A stretch of 64,000 nucleotides of DNA from Pyxidicoccus caerfyrddinensis (GTDB taxonomy: Bacteria > Myxococcota > Myxococcia > Myxococcales > Myxococcaceae): contig NZ_JAAIYA010000004.1 in NCBI RefSeq assembly GCF_010894405.1, forward strand, positions 372,001 to 436,000, read 5' to 3'. A program made the position numbers and the translations under genes. This document shows, piece by piece, positions 26,717 to 36,305 of this stretch (within the stretch, counting starts at the first letter, position 1; the number at the start of each line of letters is the position of its first letter). A model generated the notes under the pieces. It did not search any database. It saw only the letters and a list, made by a program, of their open reading frames with translations, and was not told the DNA's origin.

Positions 26717-27591
26717 ACCCCCTCCTCATCTCGAAAAGTGTATCGGCTTCCAGCGCGTGATGGCCACAGGCCTCACGCTTCAATCCGAAGCACAGCGAAG
26801 GCCCAGCCCCGCCATCACGCCCCCTCGCTTCCAGCGGCTGCGCGTGGCCGAGCGGGAGAGGAGCGCATCCGACTGATATGAGCCGCCCCGGAACAGTCGC
26901 AGGTCCTCATGGATGGGGACGTCAGGCTCGGGGGCACGGGGATTCAGGCACTCGCCACAGTCTTCGTAATAGGGCCGCGTGAAGGCGTCCCCCACCCACT
27001 CGGCCACGCTGCCAGCAAGGTCATGGATGCCCTCGGGCGTCACGTCGTCCGGGGCCGAGCCCACGTCCACCAGCGTCGAGGGAAGGTACTCGCAGCCCGC
27101 CCCGGGCTGACGGCCGAAGACGATTCCTTCGCACCGTGGCGGCGCATCTCCCCAGGGATACACGCGGCGCGCGACACCGCTCGCGGCAAGCTCCCACTCG
27201 GCCTCGGTGGGCAGGCGCTTGCCGAGGAACCGGCAGTAGCGCGAAGCGCCATCCCATGTCACCTGGACCACCGGCTTGTCCTCCATGCTAGGCCGCACGG
27301 CGAAGTGGCCCTGCGCGGCGGGCGCGATGCCGCTAGCCCCGGGATGGAGGTCCGCGAGCAGGAGCCCGGAAGAGCGCTCGTAGACGAAGCGCGGACTGTG
27401 GTCGTCCCGGTCCTCGCGGACTTCCACCGACGCCACCATCCCTTTGAGGAACGCGGTGAACTGGCCCTGGGTGACCTCGCGCCGGTCCAGTTGGAATGGC
27501 GAGAGCGTGACATCATGGGCGGGCAACTCTCGCTCCAGGCGCTTGCGGTCGTCGGGAGTGCAGCCACCGGGAGCGCTCGCGCACCAGGCCT

Positions 27592-28740
<1,149 letters not shown>

Positions 28741-28864
28741 TTTCGCGGCTCCCTCCAGTGCCTCGGCATCTCGTCCAAGCGGCGCCGAATATAGCGGACG
28801 CCAGGACCCGCTGCGTCCGGACAGGCCGCCGAAGCAGCGCGGCGCCCGGATCCACCTCCTTCCC

Positions 28865-28899
28865 GTGTGACAGCGCGCGCGGCCCGCGGGCGGTCACAC
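28865..28899. promoter_or_regulatory. Inverted repeat in divergent promoter region
   Basis: GTGTGAC and GTCACAC are 7-bp perfect inverted arms 21 bases apart, in the 293-bp region between the kinase gene and the small exported protein at 29034. The rest of this region shows nothing I can identify except a TATATT about 50 bases upstream of the kinase start that could be a -10 box. The arms could bind a dimeric regulator. Confidence 0.35.
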
Positions 28900-29033
28900 C
28901 CGACGGAGCCCCTCGCGGACGGGCCTTCGCCTCACGCCCAGAGGGAAACAGGCGCGAGAAGCGCGGCGGCACACGGGGTGCACAAGGGGCCGGGCGACGC
29001 ATCAGCGTCGAGCACAGTCATCCCGAGGAAACA

Positions 29034-29486
29034 ATGAACCGTCACACCCGTACCGTCGTTGCCTCGCTGTTCGCCCTCTCCACCTTCGCTGGCTCCGCGC
29101 AGGCGCGCAGTGTGTCCGCCTTCAGCGGCAAGCCCACCAACCCGGCCGACGCCACCTGCTTCTCCGAGTGGTACGGCACGCTCACCAACAACTGCTCCGG
29201 CACCCGCGTCCTCGAGTTCCCCCTCCCCATCGACACCTCCGGCTCCTACTGGGGCTACGTGAATGCCTACGGCGCCACCAGCGCCAACAACGTCGGCTGC
29301 CAGGTGTTCGGCCTCGACAAGGGGGTCAGCCTGGTCTGGGGCGGCTCCATCATCTACCTGCCGACCTTCGGCGCCTCCGCGGGCATCGAGCTGGGCCGAG
29401 CCTACGCGCCGGACCTCGGCACGCTGAACATCGCGTGCTGGGTGAACCAGGGCGGCCGCGTGAACAGCGTGAGCTGGGGCCTGTAA
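29034..29486 (+). CDS. Small exported protein with four cysteines
   Basis: The 150-residue protein begins at an ATG after a GAGGAA site, and has a clear signal peptide ending near Ala-Gln-Ala (about residue 24). The mature part of about 125 residues is beta-rich, with many Gly, Ser, Tyr and Trp, and has four cysteines that could make two disulfides. It resembles small secreted proteins abundant in myxobacteria, but no named family is recognised. A strong hairpin follows the stop, so it is probably a single-gene unit. Confidence 0.7.
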   Translation: MNRHTRTVVASLFALSTFAGSAQARSVSAFSGKPTNPADATCFSEWYGTLTNNCSGTRVLEFPLPIDTSGSYWGYVNAYGATSANNVGCQVFGLDKGVSLVWGGSIIYLPTFGASAGIELGRAYAPDLGTLNIACWVNQGGRVNSVSWGL

Positions 29487-29493
29487 TCCCACC

Positions 29494-29532
29494 GGGCCGC
29501 CGCTGTCCTCTCTTCACGGGCAGCGGCGGCCC
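29494..29532 (+). terminator. Hairpin terminator after the small exported protein
   Basis: GGGCCGCCGCTG and CAGCGGCGGCCC form a perfect 12-bp stem around a 15-nt loop, beginning 8 bases after the stop codon. A pyrimidine-rich stretch (CTCTTCTC) follows. Confidence 0.75.
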
Positions 29533-29557
29533 CTCTTCTCCCCGAGGGTACGTCCCA

Positions 29558-30223
29558 ATGAAGACCTGGCATGTCCTGGTGGTTGGCACCCTGGCCGGTG
29601 CGTGGCTCATCGCCTCGTTCGTCCAACAGCAGCACGCGCATGAGGCGTTTCAAGCGCTGTCCACCCGGGTGGAGCTGCTGGCCACCGAGCGACGAGAGGT
29701 GCCCCCTCCGCGCGAGGACGTACCCACTCCGGTCGTCCGCGAGGTCCGGGTCGAGGTGCCTGCTAAGACGCCCACCGCCCCCACGCCCGTGGCCGAGCAG
29801 CAACCCCTTCCCGGCCCCGTCTCCGCGCCCAGGCCCGTTCCGGTGGAGGTGGTGAGCGAGCGCATCGAAGAGCGCTTCGGCACCGAGCCTCCCGATACCG
29901 CCTGGGCCCGCGACGCGGAGCACACCGCGGAGGGAGGCGTGCGAGCAGCGCTTCCGGACCATTCCCTGCTCCGGTCCGTCGAGTGCCGCGCGAGCATGTG
30001 CCGTATCGAGACCGAGCACGGAGACCCCGAGCGCTCGCAGACCTTCGTCCGCACGGCGTTCATGACGCCGGGACGGCAGGTGTGGAACGGGGGCTTCCTG
30101 TCCATGCGCTCGGAGGACTCGGCCGATGGCAAGGTGGTGATGGTCACCTATCTGGCTCGCCAGGGCATGGAGCTGCCCATGAACGAGCTGCTTGCTCCCG
30201 TGGACGGCAGCAGCGGCCGGTGA
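29558..30223 (+). CDS. Membrane-anchored protein of unknown function with a Cys-pair motif
   Basis: The 221-residue protein has a single N-terminal transmembrane helix (about 5-24), a short helical stretch, a Pro-rich linker (about 48-95) and a C-terminal globular domain of about 120 residues. That domain holds Val-Glu-Cys-Arg-Ala-Ser-Met-Cys-Arg-Ile-Glu, a Cys-x4-Cys pair typical of a group of periplasmic myxobacterial proteins of unknown function. It is expected to be anchored in the inner membrane with the domain in the periplasm. The start ATG follows GAGGG. A bidirectional terminator lies between it and the next converging gene. Confidence 0.65.
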   Translation: MKTWHVLVVGTLAGAWLIASFVQQQHAHEAFQALSTRVELLATERREVPPPREDVPTPVVREVRVEVPAKTPTAPTPVAEQQPLPGPVSAPRPVPVEVVSERIEERFGTEPPDTAWARDAEHTAEGGVRAALPDHSLLRSVECRASMCRIETEHGDPERSQTFVRTAFMTPGRQVWNGGFLSMRSEDSADGKVVMVTYLARQGMELPMNELLAPVDGSSGR

Positions 30224-30264
30224 GGACGGGCCTGGACGCGGCCGGTCCTTCCCCCAAAGCACCA

Positions 30265-30295
30265 CGGCCCGTCCGGAGGACTTCCGGGCGGGCCG
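30265..30295. terminator. Bidirectional hairpin terminator
   Basis: CGGCCCGTCCGG and CCGGGCGGGCCG form a 12-bp stem with one G-T wobble and a 7-nt loop, placed between converging genes ending at 30223 and 30328. Confidence 0.75.
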
Positions 30296-30327
30296 CGGGC
30301 ACTCAAAGACAGACAGACGTCACATCA

Positions 30328-30981
30328 TCAGTTGCGCAGCATCTGCCGCGTGGCTTCCTTGAGCTGCTCCATCAACTCCGGCTGACGCAGCTCCGTCAGG
30401 TCGCTGCGGATGGCGGCGTTGAAGCTCCAGGGGTGGCTGGAGAGGTAGAACAGCTTCTCCGCGCCGCCCTGCTCCACCAGGAGCAGCTTCGCCTGGGTCT
30501 GCGCCTGGATGACGACCTTCAGCCGGGCGCCGGCCTTCGCGTGCCGCGCCGTCAGCCCGGCGAGCGCCGGGCCCAGGTCGGACTGCCCGAAGCCGGCGAA
30601 CTGCCAGGTGCCGTCGAGCTTCGCCAGCCACATCACCAGCCGCGCCTTCCCGTTCACCAGCACTGGGTAGTACAGCTCCTCCATCGGCGTCAGCAGCGGG
30701 GCAATCTTCTTGCCCGGCGCGTACGCCTCCAGGCCCTTCGGGTCCAGCCGGTACGCCTCGATGGGCGCACCCACCTGGAGCTTCTGCAGCTCACCGCGGT
30801 CCTGGATGCCGAACTCCGCCAGGCCCGCGGCCTCGCGCTCCAGGATGCGCTGGACCTCCTTGAGGCCGAAGGACACCTGCTCGTCGATGCGCGCCTGGTC
30901 GGCATCCGCCGCCAGGGAGGAGGTGCCCGCCATCAGGACCAGGGCCACACACGTCGAAACGAAAGACTTCATCGCGTTCAT
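30328..30981 (-). CDS. Exported protein of unknown function, partner of papain-like protease
   Basis: I prefer the ATG at 30981, which has AGGTG 6 bases upstream; a GTG at 30990 and an ATG at 30972 are alternatives. The 217-residue product has a signal peptide ending near Ser-Leu-Ala-Ala (about residue 25) and a mixed alpha/beta mature part without cysteines. No family is recognised. It starts 28 bases after the stop of an exported papain-like protease on the same strand, so the two are probably co-transcribed. An inhibitor, chaperone or substrate relation is possible but not shown. Confidence 0.65.
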   Translation of the reverse strand: MNAMKSFVSTCVALVLMAGTSSLAADADQARIDEQVSFGLKEVQRILEREAAGLAEFGIQDRGELQKLQVGAPIEAYRLDPKGLEAYAPGKKIAPLLTPMEELYYPVLVNGKARLVMWLAKLDGTWQFAGFGQSDLGPALAGLTARHAKAGARLKVVIQAQTQAKLLLVEQGGAEKLFYLSSHPWSFNAAIRSDLTELRQPELMEQLKEATRQMLRN

Positions 30982-31009
30982 GGGATTCACCTGTGGTTGC
31001 CTGAAGGGG

Positions 31010-31549
31010 CTACTTCCGGATGTTCCAGACGGTGTGCGTCCAGTTCCAGCTGCTGTTGTTCTTGAAGTACGTGTACGTCACCCACGAGGAGGTGGAGCCC
31101 GTGCCCACCGGCAGCGGGTTGTTGTACTTGACGTACTGCCCCACGTCGTCAACGCCGCGCATCACCATGATGTGACCGCCACCGCTCGTCCAGCCGATGC
31201 GAGGAATGAAGGGGCGGTTGTTTGTGTAGACGTCCGAGAACGACTGGGCAAACGTCAGCGGCGCGTAGTTGACGCTGCACAGGTAGCCCATGGCCTGCAG
31301 GCCCGTACACGTCTGGTCAATGGAGGCCGTGGGCGAGTTGGGACACGTCGTGGAGCCGAACTCCTTCTTCACGATGTCACATTGGGTCCAGAAACTGTCG
31401 CCCCAGTACGTGGCGACCATGTCGATGGACGCCGCATGGCACCACTGGTCGTACTGCTGGGCAATGAGTGTCACGGGCCGGTCAACCCACGAGGCCGAGG
31501 CCGCGCCAGACATCAGCAGGCTCGCAAGTAGCAACTTCTTGTTGAGCAT
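31010..31549 (-). CDS. Exported papain-like cysteine protease (C39/AvrRpt2-like)
   Basis: The chosen ATG at 31549 follows AGAGGAA. The 179-residue product has a signal peptide (about 1-19) and a papain-like core: Gln-Trp-Cys37-His-Ala-Ala-Ser in a helix start, His126 in Gly-Gly-His-Ile-Met, and Asn143/144 in Tyr-Asn-Asn-Pro, in the order expected of a Cys-His-Asn triad. The Gln before the Cys can serve as the oxyanion residue. Single-domain secreted enzymes like this fall near the C39-like and papain-like AvrRpt2 families. It has extra cysteines (57, 69, 81, 91) suited to disulfides outside the cytosol. It probably degrades extracellular or prey protein. Confidence 0.75.
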   Translation of the reverse strand: MLNKKLLLASLLMSGAASASWVDRPVTLIAQQYDQWCHAASIDMVATYWGDSFWTQCDIVKKEFGSTTCPNSPTASIDQTCTGLQAMGYLCSVNYAPLTFAQSFSDVYTNNRPFIPRIGWTSGGGHIMVMRGVDDVGQYVKYNNPLPVGTGSTSSWVTYTYFKNNSSWNWTHTVWNIRK

Positions 31550-31594
31550 GGTTCCTCTGGAAGGAGGCTCAGGGCGCAAGATCGCGCCAACCAA

Positions 31595-31684
31595 CTCTTA
31601 CTCCTCACCAAAACCATTAATCAATGTAAGACATGCAAATTCAGAATTAACGGTTTTTTGTACATCTGCCCGGTCACCCGTCTG
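31595..31684. promoter_or_regulatory. AT-rich island upstream of the papain-like protease
   Basis: About 70 bases here (31600-31670) are strikingly AT-rich for this GC-rich DNA, including CAAAACCATTAATCAATG and GGTTTTTTG. It lies just upstream of the protease gene on its coding strand and just downstream of the trypsin-like gene. It is likely to hold the promoter of the protease operon and perhaps a site for an AT-binding silencer. I cannot assign exact boxes. Confidence 0.5.
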
Positions 31685-32389
31685 TTACCCGGCGAGTGAG
31701 GTCGCAATCAGCGTGTCGATGATCTTCGCCGTCTGCGCGAAGATTGGCGCCGCGATTCCGCGGAGGGTGCCGTCCACGTCTCCCGTCCCTGTGACAACGC
31801 CGATGGAGCTCCACGCGGAGTGCTGCTCGACGAGCACGGGGCCGCCACTCATCCCGGCGGCGGTCGCATCCACCGGGTAGTACAGGGGCGTGTACTTCTG
31901 CTTCTCGGCCGTCACGGCGCTGCAGTACACCCTGCGGTCGTCCACCTTCACCCTGGCGCTCACGCCTCCGGCGATGGTCGCGGCCACGCGGAGCGTGTCG
32001 CCGACGACGGTCAGCGACAGGGGCTCATTCGCACCGCCCGCGCCTTCCTGGAGGACCATCACCCCGAAGTCGAGCGCCGGGTTGTCCGGGTGCTTGTCGT
32101 AGTCCGGGGCAATCGCGTACCGGAGGCTGCCGTTCTCACGCGCCGCGATGGAGTAGACGTCGCGGTCTCCGTAGACGGTGAAGTGCACCTCCTGCAGTCT
32201 CGGATTGCGCAGGTAGACGAGGTTGTGCGCGGCGGTGAGGACGAGGTCCCTGCGGTCCGGATACGCCGCCGTCTTCAGGAGGTACCCGGAACCGACCCAC
32301 TTCTTCAGCTCTCCGCCGTCCTCGTAGAAGATCTCCAGGACGCCGACGACGGTGAACGGATACTGCTTGGGAGCGAGAGCGGGAGCCAT
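31685..32389 (-). CDS. Trypsin-like serine protease without signal peptide
   Basis: The 234-residue protein has the chymotrypsin-fold triad: His55 (Thr-Ala-Ala-His), Asp107 (Leu-Asp-Phe-Gly-Val-Met) and Ser181 (Gly-Met-Ser-Gly-Gly-Pro). The N-terminus is not hydrophobic, so it appears cytosolic, unlike most bacterial trypsins. The ATG at 32389 was chosen because the enzyme fold starts right after it; the frame is open further up but is antisense-like noise inside the next gene. It lies 101 bases downstream of, and on the same strand as, a zinc-ribbon/helical-repeat protein gene. Cytosolic trypsin-like domains are known as effectors in bacterial conflict systems, so the pair deserves attention. 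Confidence 0.78.
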   Translation of the reverse strand: MAPALAPKQYPFTVVGVLEIFYEDGGELKKWVGSGYLLKTAAYPDRRDLVLTAAHNLVYLRNPRLQEVHFTVYGDRDVYSIAARENGSLRYAIAPDYDKHPDNPALDFGVMVLQEGAGGANEPLSLTVVGDTLRVAATIAGGVSARVKVDDRRVYCSAVTAEKQKYTPLYYPVDATAAGMSGGPVLVEQHSAWSSIGVVTGTGDVDGTLRGIAAPIFAQTAKIIDTLIATSLAG

Positions 32390-32490
32390 GGAGGGGTTCC
32401 TTGCCGGAAGAGGGGTTCCGGGGGAACCGGATGCTCCCCCACCCTCCTGACGGTGGACGCGGGCGCCTGTGAAGTGGAGCCCGGGGGCGC

Positions 32491-34935
32491 TCAGCCCCAG
32501 GGCGCCGCCATCAGCGCGCCGAAGCGCATGGCCAGGTCCGGGCGCCGGATCATCACCTGACCCCAGGCGTTGCACTCGACGGTCCAGGTCTCCACCGTCA
32601 GCCCGTGCGCCGCGAACAGCGCCAGCACGTCGGCGCCGCCGCTCATGGCCTTCAAGAGCCGCACGTAGTGCATCAACGTGGCGAGCCGCGCGCCCTCCAG
32701 GACGACCTCGTCGTCGATGGGCAGACCCGGCACGCCCGGGAGCGGAAGGGCTGTCGTCACGGGCGGGAGCGACGCCAGGAGCTTCGCGGAGTGGACGCGC
32801 GCCTCCTCGGCGCGGCGCTCGGTGTCGAGCCGGGCCGCCTCGGCCCGTCGCTCCTCGTCCCTCCTCCGCGACTCCTCTACCTTCCGCCGCAGCTCCTCCT
32901 CCCGCGCCCGCTCCGCGTCCTCGCGCAGGCGCTCGAGCCGCTCGCGCATCAACCGCACGTCGACGTGGAGGTCCTCCAGGAAGTGGCGGTGGTAGCTCGA
33001 CTCGCCCTCGGCCGGCGGCGCGGCGAGGACCCGGCGCTCGAAGTCCGGGAACCAGGCCAGGAAGCGCTCCGCCTCGGGAGCGAGCGCGTCCGCCCCACTG
33101 CGCAGCTCGCCGGACAGCACCGCCGCCGCGTACGACACGGCGAGCGACGTGGACCGGGGCCACGCGTCCACGCGCGACTCCGCCGCGGCCCACACGCGCG
33201 CGAGGCGCCGGGGCAGGTCCTCCACCTTCATGGGAGACTCGCGGACCAGGTCGTTCACCCGCTCCGGCAGCCGCGTGGGCGCGTCCACGCGCCACCAGGT
33301 CTCGAAGCGCGCGACGGGGTCCGGCTCCGCCGCGCACTGCCGCTCCCACAGCTCCCGCCGCCAGGGCTCGAAGGTGGTCAGCAGGTCCGCGCGCTCCTCC
33401 GGCGACTCCTGGAAGCGCCGCCACACGGCCTCGATGAGCTCCTCGCGGCCGGAGATGCCGCTCCAGGACCTCACCGCCGCCGCCAGTGGGCCCAGCAGCC
33501 GCTCCCTCGCGGGCGGCGCCCAGACCGCCATGAGCAGCCGCGCCGCCTGCCCGTTCGCGGACTGCCCCCACCGGTCCATGCGCCCCGTCAGCGACACCAG
33601 CGTGTCGAGCAGCGGCTCCGCGCAGGCCTCGTCGCGGGACCAGATGTGGAGCAGGGGTGTCTCCCCGGGCCCCGCCAGCGAGAGGAACCGCACGAACTCA
33701 GAGCCGCGGAGCAGCCGCGCCCGCTCGGGCGGCGTGGCCCGCGCGAGTGCCTCGGCGGCGGCGGACTCGAAGGCTCGTACCGCCTCCGAGCCCCCGGCGT
33801 CCGGCGCGGCGGCGGCCCATTCCAGGAAGCGCAGCGCGTCTTCGGCGGGAAGCTCGCGCAAGGTGCTTCGCGCCCAGGTGGCCCAGCGCGTCTGGTCCTC
33901 CGCCGGCAGCTCCGCGAAGGGCTTCCCGGTCGCCCACCTGTGCAGCTCGCTGGCGAGCCCGCCCTTCACCCGTGCCGACACGGAGAGCAACACGCCCAGC
34001 GCGCCCGGAGGCCCGGACGTGGACAGCCGCTTCAGCACGTCGCGGGCGAAGTCCGCGTCGCCGCTCGCGGACAGGCGGTCCAGGAGCTTCGCGGAGCCCC
34101 GCGCGGCCAGCCTGCGGCGGGCCTCGGAGGCCACCCTCGCGTCGGGTGAGTCCAGCGCGGCGAGCAGCCCGTCCTCGTCCTCCAGGCAGAGGGCGCACTC
34201 GAAGCGCACGTCGGCCTCCGGGTGGTGCAGCCCCTTTCGCAGCGTGAAGAGGATGTCCACCTCCGGCTCCCGTCCCGCGGCGCGGACCCAGGCCACGGCG
34301 GCGCGGGCCTCGTGCTCCGGGTACCGGGCGGCGATGACGCGGGCGCTCTGCTGGATGCGCTCGCGCCCCTGCCTGGAGAGCCGGACATACGGCCACACCC
34401 GCCACCGCGTCAGGGCCAGCGCCGCCTCCAGGCCGAAGCGTCCCTCGTCGTGCAGGCAGGAGACCGCGGCGGACACCTGGGCCGGGGAGGATTCTCCCCG
34501 GTTCACCGCCGCGAGCGCCTCGAGCCCGCGCAGCTCCTCGACGGGACTCCCGTCGTCCCCGGCTTCGAAGGAGGGCACCCGCCAGGGAAGCCACCGCGCC
34601 CACAGGTCCTCCACCTCCTCCGGGAAGCCTCCGAGCAGGAGGTCCGGCTCCCAGCGGCGCACGTCCTCCAGGAGGCGGCGCACCCCGGTCCACAGCGTGG
34701 CGTATTGAGCCTCCAGGTGTTCCGCCTGCGACGGCGCCAGCGCCTCCAGCCGCTCCATCAGCGCGAAGCGGTCCACCCCTGCGTGGAACAGCATCCGGGC
34801 GGCGCCATAGCGTTCGGGCGGCACGGGGCCGCAGCCGCACTCCGGGCACGGAAGGCCCGGCGCGTTGAACCGCGTGCAGGAAGGACAGCGCGCCCTCGGG
34901 CCCCGACGGGCGCCATTCTCCGTGAGGAGGACCAT
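32491..34935 (-). CDS. Zinc-ribbon, helical-repeat and coiled-coil protein of unknown function
   Basis: This 814-residue protein has an N-terminal zinc ribbon (Cys17-x2-Cys20 ... Cys30-x2-Cys33), a long region of helical repeats that look HEAT-like (about 40-640), a strongly charged coiled coil rich in Glu and Arg (about 660-716), and a C-terminal helical domain ending in a Trp-Gly-x-x-Met ... Leu-Ala-x-Arg-Phe pattern. There is no signal peptide. The family is not recognised. The trypsin-like protease gene follows at 101 bases. A zinc ribbon plus large helical scaffold beside a cytosolic protease suggests a sensor or scaffold and effector arrangement, but this is inference. Confidence 0.7.
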   Translation of the reverse strand: MVLLTENGARRGPRARCPSCTRFNAPGLPCPECGCGPVPPERYGAARMLFHAGVDRFALMERLEALAPSQAEHLEAQYATLWTGVRRLLEDVRRWEPDLLLGGFPEEVEDLWARWLPWRVPSFEAGDDGSPVEELRGLEALAAVNRGESSPAQVSAAVSCLHDEGRFGLEAALALTRWRVWPYVRLSRQGRERIQQSARVIAARYPEHEARAAVAWVRAAGREPEVDILFTLRKGLHHPEADVRFECALCLEDEDGLLAALDSPDARVASEARRRLAARGSAKLLDRLSASGDADFARDVLKRLSTSGPPGALGVLLSVSARVKGGLASELHRWATGKPFAELPAEDQTRWATWARSTLRELPAEDALRFLEWAAAAPDAGGSEAVRAFESAAAEALARATPPERARLLRGSEFVRFLSLAGPGETPLLHIWSRDEACAEPLLDTLVSLTGRMDRWGQSANGQAARLLMAVWAPPARERLLGPLAAAVRSWSGISGREELIEAVWRRFQESPEERADLLTTFEPWRRELWERQCAAEPDPVARFETWWRVDAPTRLPERVNDLVRESPMKVEDLPRRLARVWAAAESRVDAWPRSTSLAVSYAAAVLSGELRSGADALAPEAERFLAWFPDFERRVLAAPPAEGESSYHRHFLEDLHVDVRLMRERLERLREDAERAREEELRRKVEESRRRDEERRAEAARLDTERRAEEARVHSAKLLASLPPVTTALPLPGVPGLPIDDEVVLEGARLATLMHYVRLLKAMSGGADVLALFAAHGLTVETWTVECNAWGQVMIRRPDLAMRFGALMAAPWG

Positions 34936-34957
34936 GGGTGCTGTCTACACCAGCCCG

Positions 34958-36157
34958 CTACGGACAGGGGCTCACGGGGATCACCTTCCACAGCTGTCCC
35001 GACACGAGTGCCTTCTTCGCGAGGATGGGCGCGTTGTTCTTGCCATCGTTGATGATGTCCAGCGACAGCGCTTCCCCCTGCGCCAGGTTCGTCAGCCGGA
35101 CGGCGCCGTTGACCTCCGGCGTCACCCGCCACAGCTGCTCCGGGGCAGCGGCCGTGTTGACGAGCAGGGGCCGGTTGCCCGCGGTGTTGGCCAGGGACAG
35201 GCCAACACCGCGCCACTGGGTCACCAGCCTCCAGGTGCCGTTGGCCTCGGGCATCAACTTCCACAGCTGCCCCGAGACGACGGCCGTCTTCGCGAGGATG
35301 GGCGTGTTGTTCCTGCCGTCGTTGATGATGTCCAGCGACATCCCCTCGCCCTGCCAGAGGGTCGTCAGCCGGTAGTGACAGCGGAGGTCGAAGCCGGCCG
35401 TCACGGAGGACGACTGCGGCGTCGGCTGCGGCGGAACCGGCGTCTGCGCGACCTGCCACACCTTCTGGAGCATCGCCAGCGAGGTCGGGTCATGCCGGGT
35501 CAGCTCGTCCCGGTTGAACGGGAAGTAGTCGTTGCGGCCGAAGAACGCCTCGGTCGTCTCCGCGAAGAACTCGCCCGCGTTGTTCATGCCGTAGGCGCGC
35601 TCGAACGTGTTGGGCAGCCCGGGGCCGTTGAAGCGCTCCACGCGGTCATAGGTCTTGCTCGCGGTGGCACGGTCGAAGGCCGCCTTGATGTCGGCGTTCC
35701 CATCGCCCAGGACCTGGTTCTGGTACGCGTGGGACAGCTCGTGCAGCACGAACAGGGGCATCCGCTGCGACTCCGCCTCGTAGACGAGGACGTTCGAGAT
35801 CTCGATGCCCCGCGCCATCGCCGGGTTGCGCCCGTTCTGGCTCAGCCAGATGGGACTGGTGTGGTACTCGGCCCTCGGCGGCTGGCCGGCGTACGGCGGC
35901 GACAGCCACAGCGTCACCTTGCGCAGCTGCGCCACGGGCCCGGCGGGGACGAGCCGGACGATGTCCCTCAACTGCCCCGTCAGCAGCGCGACGGCCTTGT
36001 CCGTCGCGGCCTTGTTCGTCGCCGGCAGGCGGGTGTCGACATTCACCGTCCAGCCCTCGATGGACTGGGTCTGGTAGGTCGGCGTGGCCGCGAAGGCGGC
36101 GACAGGGAGTGTCAGGAACGCCAGGAGCAGCAGGGACAGCCGTTTCGTGTCATTCAT
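34958..36157 (-). CDS. Exported HExxH metallopeptidase-like protein with ricin-type lectin domain
   Basis: The chosen ATG at 36157 gives a signal peptide (about 1-23) and a 399-residue product. Residues 25-240 contain His139-Glu-Leu-Ser-His143 and, some 55 residues later, Gly-Glu-Phe-Phe-Ala-Glu-Thr-Thr-Glu, which can supply the third zinc ligand of a gluzincin. The C-terminus (about 255-399) is a ricin B-type beta-trefoil with three repeats containing Gln-Leu-Trp. The first and third repeats are nearly identical, indicating recent internal duplication. The lectin part should bind sugars on a surface and target the protease. An extracellular role in predation or matrix turnover is likely. Confidence 0.75.
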   Translation of the reverse strand: MNDTKRLSLLLLAFLTLPVAAFAATPTYQTQSIEGWTVNVDTRLPATNKAATDKAVALLTGQLRDIVRLVPAGPVAQLRKVTLWLSPPYAGQPPRAEYHTSPIWLSQNGRNPAMARGIEISNVLVYEAESQRMPLFVLHELSHAYQNQVLGDGNADIKAAFDRATASKTYDRVERFNGPGLPNTFERAYGMNNAGEFFAETTEAFFGRNDYFPFNRDELTRHDPTSLAMLQKVWQVAQTPVPPQPTPQSSSVTAGFDLRCHYRLTTLWQGEGMSLDIINDGRNNTPILAKTAVVSGQLWKLMPEANGTWRLVTQWRGVGLSLANTAGNRPLLVNTAAAPEQLWRVTPEVNGAVRLTNLAQGEALSLDIINDGKNNAPILAKKALVSGQLWKVIPVSPCP

Positions 36158-36305
36158 TGTCAGGTCCTCTCGGAGCGCGCGGCAGCACTCAATCAAGCCA
36201 CGTGCCAGCGTTCGCAGGGGTCTCCGGGGAGGTCCTCCCTCGGGGCCCGCGAGGGAGCGGCGGCCCGCGTGGGGCCCCTGACACGTCAGGGAGGCAATGG
36301 ACGCG

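Noticed and set aside
31685..33571. A 628-codon version of the trypsin-like gene
   Set aside because: The upstream 390 codons lie inside the 814-residue gene in another frame and are Arg/Gly/Ala-rich noise; the fold begins at the ATG at 32389.
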